Assembly (NCBI GenBank): GCA_027065695.1
Contig: JAMONP010000071.1
Location: 1 to 64,000 of the forward strand
DNA length: 64,000 nucleotides
DNA from: Desulfuromonadales bacterium
GTDB lineage: Bacteria; Desulfobacterota; Desulfuromonadia; Desulfuromonadales; BM103
Direction of reading: 5' to 3'
Shown here: positions 61,880-64,000 of the stretch, piece after piece
How positions within the stretch are numbered: position 1 is the first letter of the stretch
Layout: each line of letters begins with the position of its first letter
Translations under genes and position numbers: made by a program
Notes under the pieces: generated by a model
Seen by the model: only the letters and a program-made list of their open reading frames with translations
Database searches by the model: none
Told to the model about the DNA's origin: nothing

Positions 61880-62661
61880 ATCGCAGCAGTGATCTGCTTT
61901 TAGATTGCCAGGGATTAACCCGGCATTTTGGTGGATTGGTCGCACTGGATGGACTTGATCTGCAAGTCAGAGAAGGTGAGATCTTGGGTTTGATAGGGCC
62001 CAATGGTTCCGGCAAGACCACCATGTTTAATGTGGTCACGGGAATTTATGGTGCCCACGGTGGTCGTGTGGAATTTGATGGTAATGATCTTACCAACGCC
62101 ACTGCACAACAGGTCTATCGCTCAGGTATCGTGCGAACTTTTCAACGTTCGCGTATGTGTCTGGAACTCTCGGTATTTGACAACATCATGGTTGGCAATC
62201 ATCGACGGTTGAACCATGGGCTTTGGTTTAATCTGTTCAAACGCGGGGCGTTCGCTGATCAGTACAAGAAAAATTATGCTGAAGCTCACGAATTAATCGA
62301 GATTTTCGATCCGCCTTTAGCTGAACGGCTGGATTTTCCTGTCGATACATTTCCTATGATCGATCGGCGGCGCATTGAGATCTGTCGTGCGTTGATCAGT
62401 CACCCGAAGTTGTTGTTACTCGACGAACCGTCAGCGGGTATGACGCACGATGAAACAATGCAGCTGATGGATGATATCCTGACTGTACGTAAACGTCTTT
62501 CAGGGTTAACCATCATTATTATTGAGCACGAAATGGGGGTCATTGAGCGAATTACTGATCATTGTGTCGTGCTGAATTTCGGTCGTAAAATATGTGAAGG
62601 GACATTTAAAAAAGTGTCCACCGATTCGAACGTACAGGAAGCATATCTGGGAGTAGAGTGA
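61876..62661 (+). CDS. livG: ABC transporter ATPase LivG
   Basis: One of two ATP-binding subunits. The ATG at 61876 is used; the frame extending upstream is antisense-free livM overlap and not expected to be translated. Motifs: Walker A GPNGSGKTT (about 42-50), Q-loop RTFQRSRM, a degenerate signature region MIDRRRIEICRAL, Walker B LLLLDEPSAGM, and the switch His in IIEHEMGVI. Length is 261 residues. The usual LSGGQ is replaced by a FPMIDRRR-type sequence, a variant to note. Confidence 0.9.
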   Translation: MNRSSDLLLDCQGLTRHFGGLVALDGLDLQVREGEILGLIGPNGSGKTTMFNVVTGIYGAHGGRVEFDGNDLTNATAQQVYRSGIVRTFQRSRMCLELSVFDNIMVGNHRRLNHGLWFNLFKRGAFADQYKKNYAEAHELIEIFDPPLAERLDFPVDTFPMIDRRRIEICRALISHPKLLLLDEPSAGMTHDETMQLMDDILTVRKRLSGLTIIIIEHEMGVIERITDHCVVLNFGRKICEGTFKKVSTDSNVQEAYLGVE

Positions 62662-62662
62662 C

Positions 62663-63379
62663 ATGGCAATAGATGGACAGTTGGAAGTCCGTGATATATA
62701 TACGGCATATGACAAGGCCGATGTTCTGGAAGGCATTAGTTTGAATGTCGTACCAGGCAAGATCACCTGCCTGCTTGGTTCCAACGGTGCGGGGAAGAGC
62801 ACGATTATCCGTTCCATCCTCGGGCTGACTCCTCCGCGTGCAGGTTCGATTTCTTTTGGGGATAAAGATTTGACCGGCCTTGCTACGCACAAGATCATCG
62901 CGACAGGGATAGCATGCATACCTGAAGGACGGAAGTTGTTCCCAAAGTTGAGTGTTGAGGAGAACCTCCATCTGGGAGCCTATCAAGAAACCTCAAAAGA
63001 TGTGGTGCGCCAGCGTATCGAACAAGTTTTTGAGATTTTCCCGAGATTACATGACCGACGTCTCCAACTGGCGGGCACCATGTCTGGTGGAGAACAGGCG
63101 ATGGTGTCTATCGGCAGAGGACTGATGGGTGCTCCGAAACTCTTGCTTATAGATGAACCTTCGCTGGGATTGTCTCCGTTGTTTGTGAAGGAGACCTTCA
63201 AAATAATCAACAAGATTAACGAACAGGGCATTACAGTTTTTCTGGTCGAACAGAATGTGCATCAGACCCTTGCCATTGCGCATTATGGTTATGTCCTGTC
63301 CAAAGGTCAGGTTGTTGCCGAAGGCGAGTCGGCGGTCCTGGCCGAGAATTCCGAAGTGCGTGAAGCCTATTTCGGATGA
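62663..63379 (+). CDS. livF: ABC transporter ATPase LivF
   Basis: The second ATP-binding subunit, 238 residues. Walker A GSNGAGKST (about 38-46), CIPEGRKLFPKLSVEENL (LivF-specific stretch), signature MSGGEQAMVSIGRGLM, Walker B LLLIDEPSLGLSP and switch VEQNVHQTL. It starts 1 bp after the livG stop, so expression is coupled. Confidence 0.93.
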   Translation: MAIDGQLEVRDIYTAYDKADVLEGISLNVVPGKITCLLGSNGAGKSTIIRSILGLTPPRAGSISFGDKDLTGLATHKIIATGIACIPEGRKLFPKLSVEENLHLGAYQETSKDVVRQRIEQVFEIFPRLHDRRLQLAGTMSGGEQAMVSIGRGLMGAPKLLLIDEPSLGLSPLFVKETFKIINKINEQGITVFLVEQNVHQTLAIAHYGYVLSKGQVVAEGESAVLAENSEVREAYFG

Positions 63380-63411
63380 TATTGGTGAATCCTCCAGGAG
63401 GTTGAATCAGA

Positions 63412-64000
63412 ATGGACGCCATAACCCTGACTCAGGAACTAATTCGGATCCCGACGATCAACCCGCCAGGAAACGAAAGTGAATGTGTCGAACATTTGGC
63501 TTCGCTTCTGGAGAGTGCTGGTTTTGAAGTCTCGCGCCATGAGTTTGCGGACCGCCGTGTTTCATTGGTAGCCAGCTTGGGAACAGGGCACGGCAAGCCC
63601 ATTTGTTTCACTGGTCACGTTGATACTGTGCCGCTTGGCTTCCAGACTTGGTCGGTCGACCCATTTTCAGGGAGCATTGATGGTGAGCGGCTTTTCGGAC
63701 GTGGTTCCAGTGACATGAAAAGCGGTGTCGCCGCGTTCGTCGTTGCTGCGATTGAGATGGCTCCGGTTATCAGTAAAAGCAGCGGTGTAGTACTGATCAT
63801 CACTGCCGGTGAAGAAACTGGGTGTGAAGGCGCCATGCACCTGGCCTCTAAGGGTGGGACGTTAAAAGAAGCTGGAGCCATTATTGTGGCCGAACCTACT
63901 TCCAATTATCCGCTCGTTGGTCACAAGGGTGCCCTGTGGTTACGTGCTCGTATTGACGGAGTGACCGCTCATGGCTCCCAACCGGAACATGGTGAAAATG
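63412..64000 (+). CDS. M20-family metallopeptidase/deacylase (cut by window end)
   Basis: The frame opens at ATG 63412 after CAGGAGGTTGAATCAGA and is open to the last base, giving 196 residues with the C-terminus missing. It matches the ArgE/DapE/CPG2 group of zinc enzymes: first metal His and Asp in FTGHVDTVP, bridging Asp in GRGSSDMKSG, catalytic Glu-Glu in AGEETG, then VAEPTSNYPLVGHKGALW and the start of the dimerisation domain (AHGSQPEHG). It could hydrolyse a peptide or N-acyl amino acid imported by the preceding transporter. Which substrate cannot be told. Confidence 0.9.
   Translation, partial: MDAITLTQELIRIPTINPPGNESECVEHLASLLESAGFEVSRHEFADRRVSLVASLGTGHGKPICFTGHVDTVPLGFQTWSVDPFSGSIDGERLFGRGSSDMKSGVAAFVVAAIEMAPVISKSSGVVLIITAGEETGCEGAMHLASKGGTLKEAGAIIVAEPTSNYPLVGHKGALWLRARIDGVTAHGSQPEHGEN

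Noticed and set aside
1-64000. CRISPR array, prophage or replication origin
   Set aside because: No regularly spaced direct repeats, no phage structural genes and no DnaA-box cluster or dnaA/dnaN-type genes were seen.

Overview
The window looks like chromosome of a Desulfuromonadales/Geobacterales-type deltaproteobacterium (Desulfobacterota). The evidence is two adjacent 12-heme c-type cytochromes, a class I iron-sulfur fumarase, a short ISC cluster (iscR-iscS-iscU without hscBA or fdx) preceded by cysE, a fused YlxR-YlxQ protein, and many PAS/two-component sensors. Base composition is moderate. This is inferred from gene content and protein resemblance; no database search was possible, and genus cannot be assigned.

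Layout. 1-6.5 kb: the end of one sensor kinase, a receiver-PAS-kinase protein, and on the minus strand a DctB-like kinase and class I fumarase, whose promoter carries a perfect palindrome. 6.7-14 kb: threonine dehydratase, then a sulfur-handling run (cysE, iscR, iscS, iscU, mnmA, mtaB) that supplies cysteine, Fe-S clusters and tRNA thiolation. 14-18 kb: an ExeA-like ATPase, a broken slp-like gene, holC, and a scar with a truncated abi gene and an ISL3 transposase remnant. 18-26.4 kb: a pseudouridine synthase, ywbE, sbcDC, a higBA toxin-antitoxin pair and two RNA methyltransferases. 26.5-39.2 kb: the long translation/RNA operon rimP-nusA-ylxRQ-infB-ylxP-rbfA-nrnA-truB-rpsO-pnp, followed by dut, a YrdC/Sua5 protein, a PDZ protein and a cysteine-tailed protein.

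39-51.5 kb is mostly envelope: a monoheme cytochrome, LapA-like and OmpA-like proteins, a Kef-type antiporter, two genes with apparent frameshifts (a secreted helical protein and a K+ channel), a MipA/OmpV porin, and the tamA-tamB pair. 51.5-55.1 kb: a stand-alone DAHP-synthase N-terminal domain, chorismate mutase, nadB, a lytic transglycosylase and pgsA. 55.2-57.4 kb: tRNA-Gly, the two dodecaheme cytochromes and tRNA-Cys. 57.7 kb to the end: a GntR/FCD regulator, a complete branched-chain amino-acid-type ABC transporter (substrate-binding protein, LivH, LivM, LivG, LivF) and an M20 metallopeptidase cut by the window edge, together a likely amino-acid or peptide uptake and breakdown locus.

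Two dispersed repeat families run through the window. One is a 161-bp MITE-like element with 17-bp terminal inverted repeats (intact just upstream of dut; partial or decayed ends near 18.1, 39.7 and 51.5 kb). The other is a GGGACGCG-rich repeat sitting at the 3' ends of genes, which appears to have been incorporated into the C-terminus of MnmA and the N-terminus of MtaB. Several genes carry single-base lesions; whether these are real pseudogenes or sequencing errors cannot be decided from the sequence alone.
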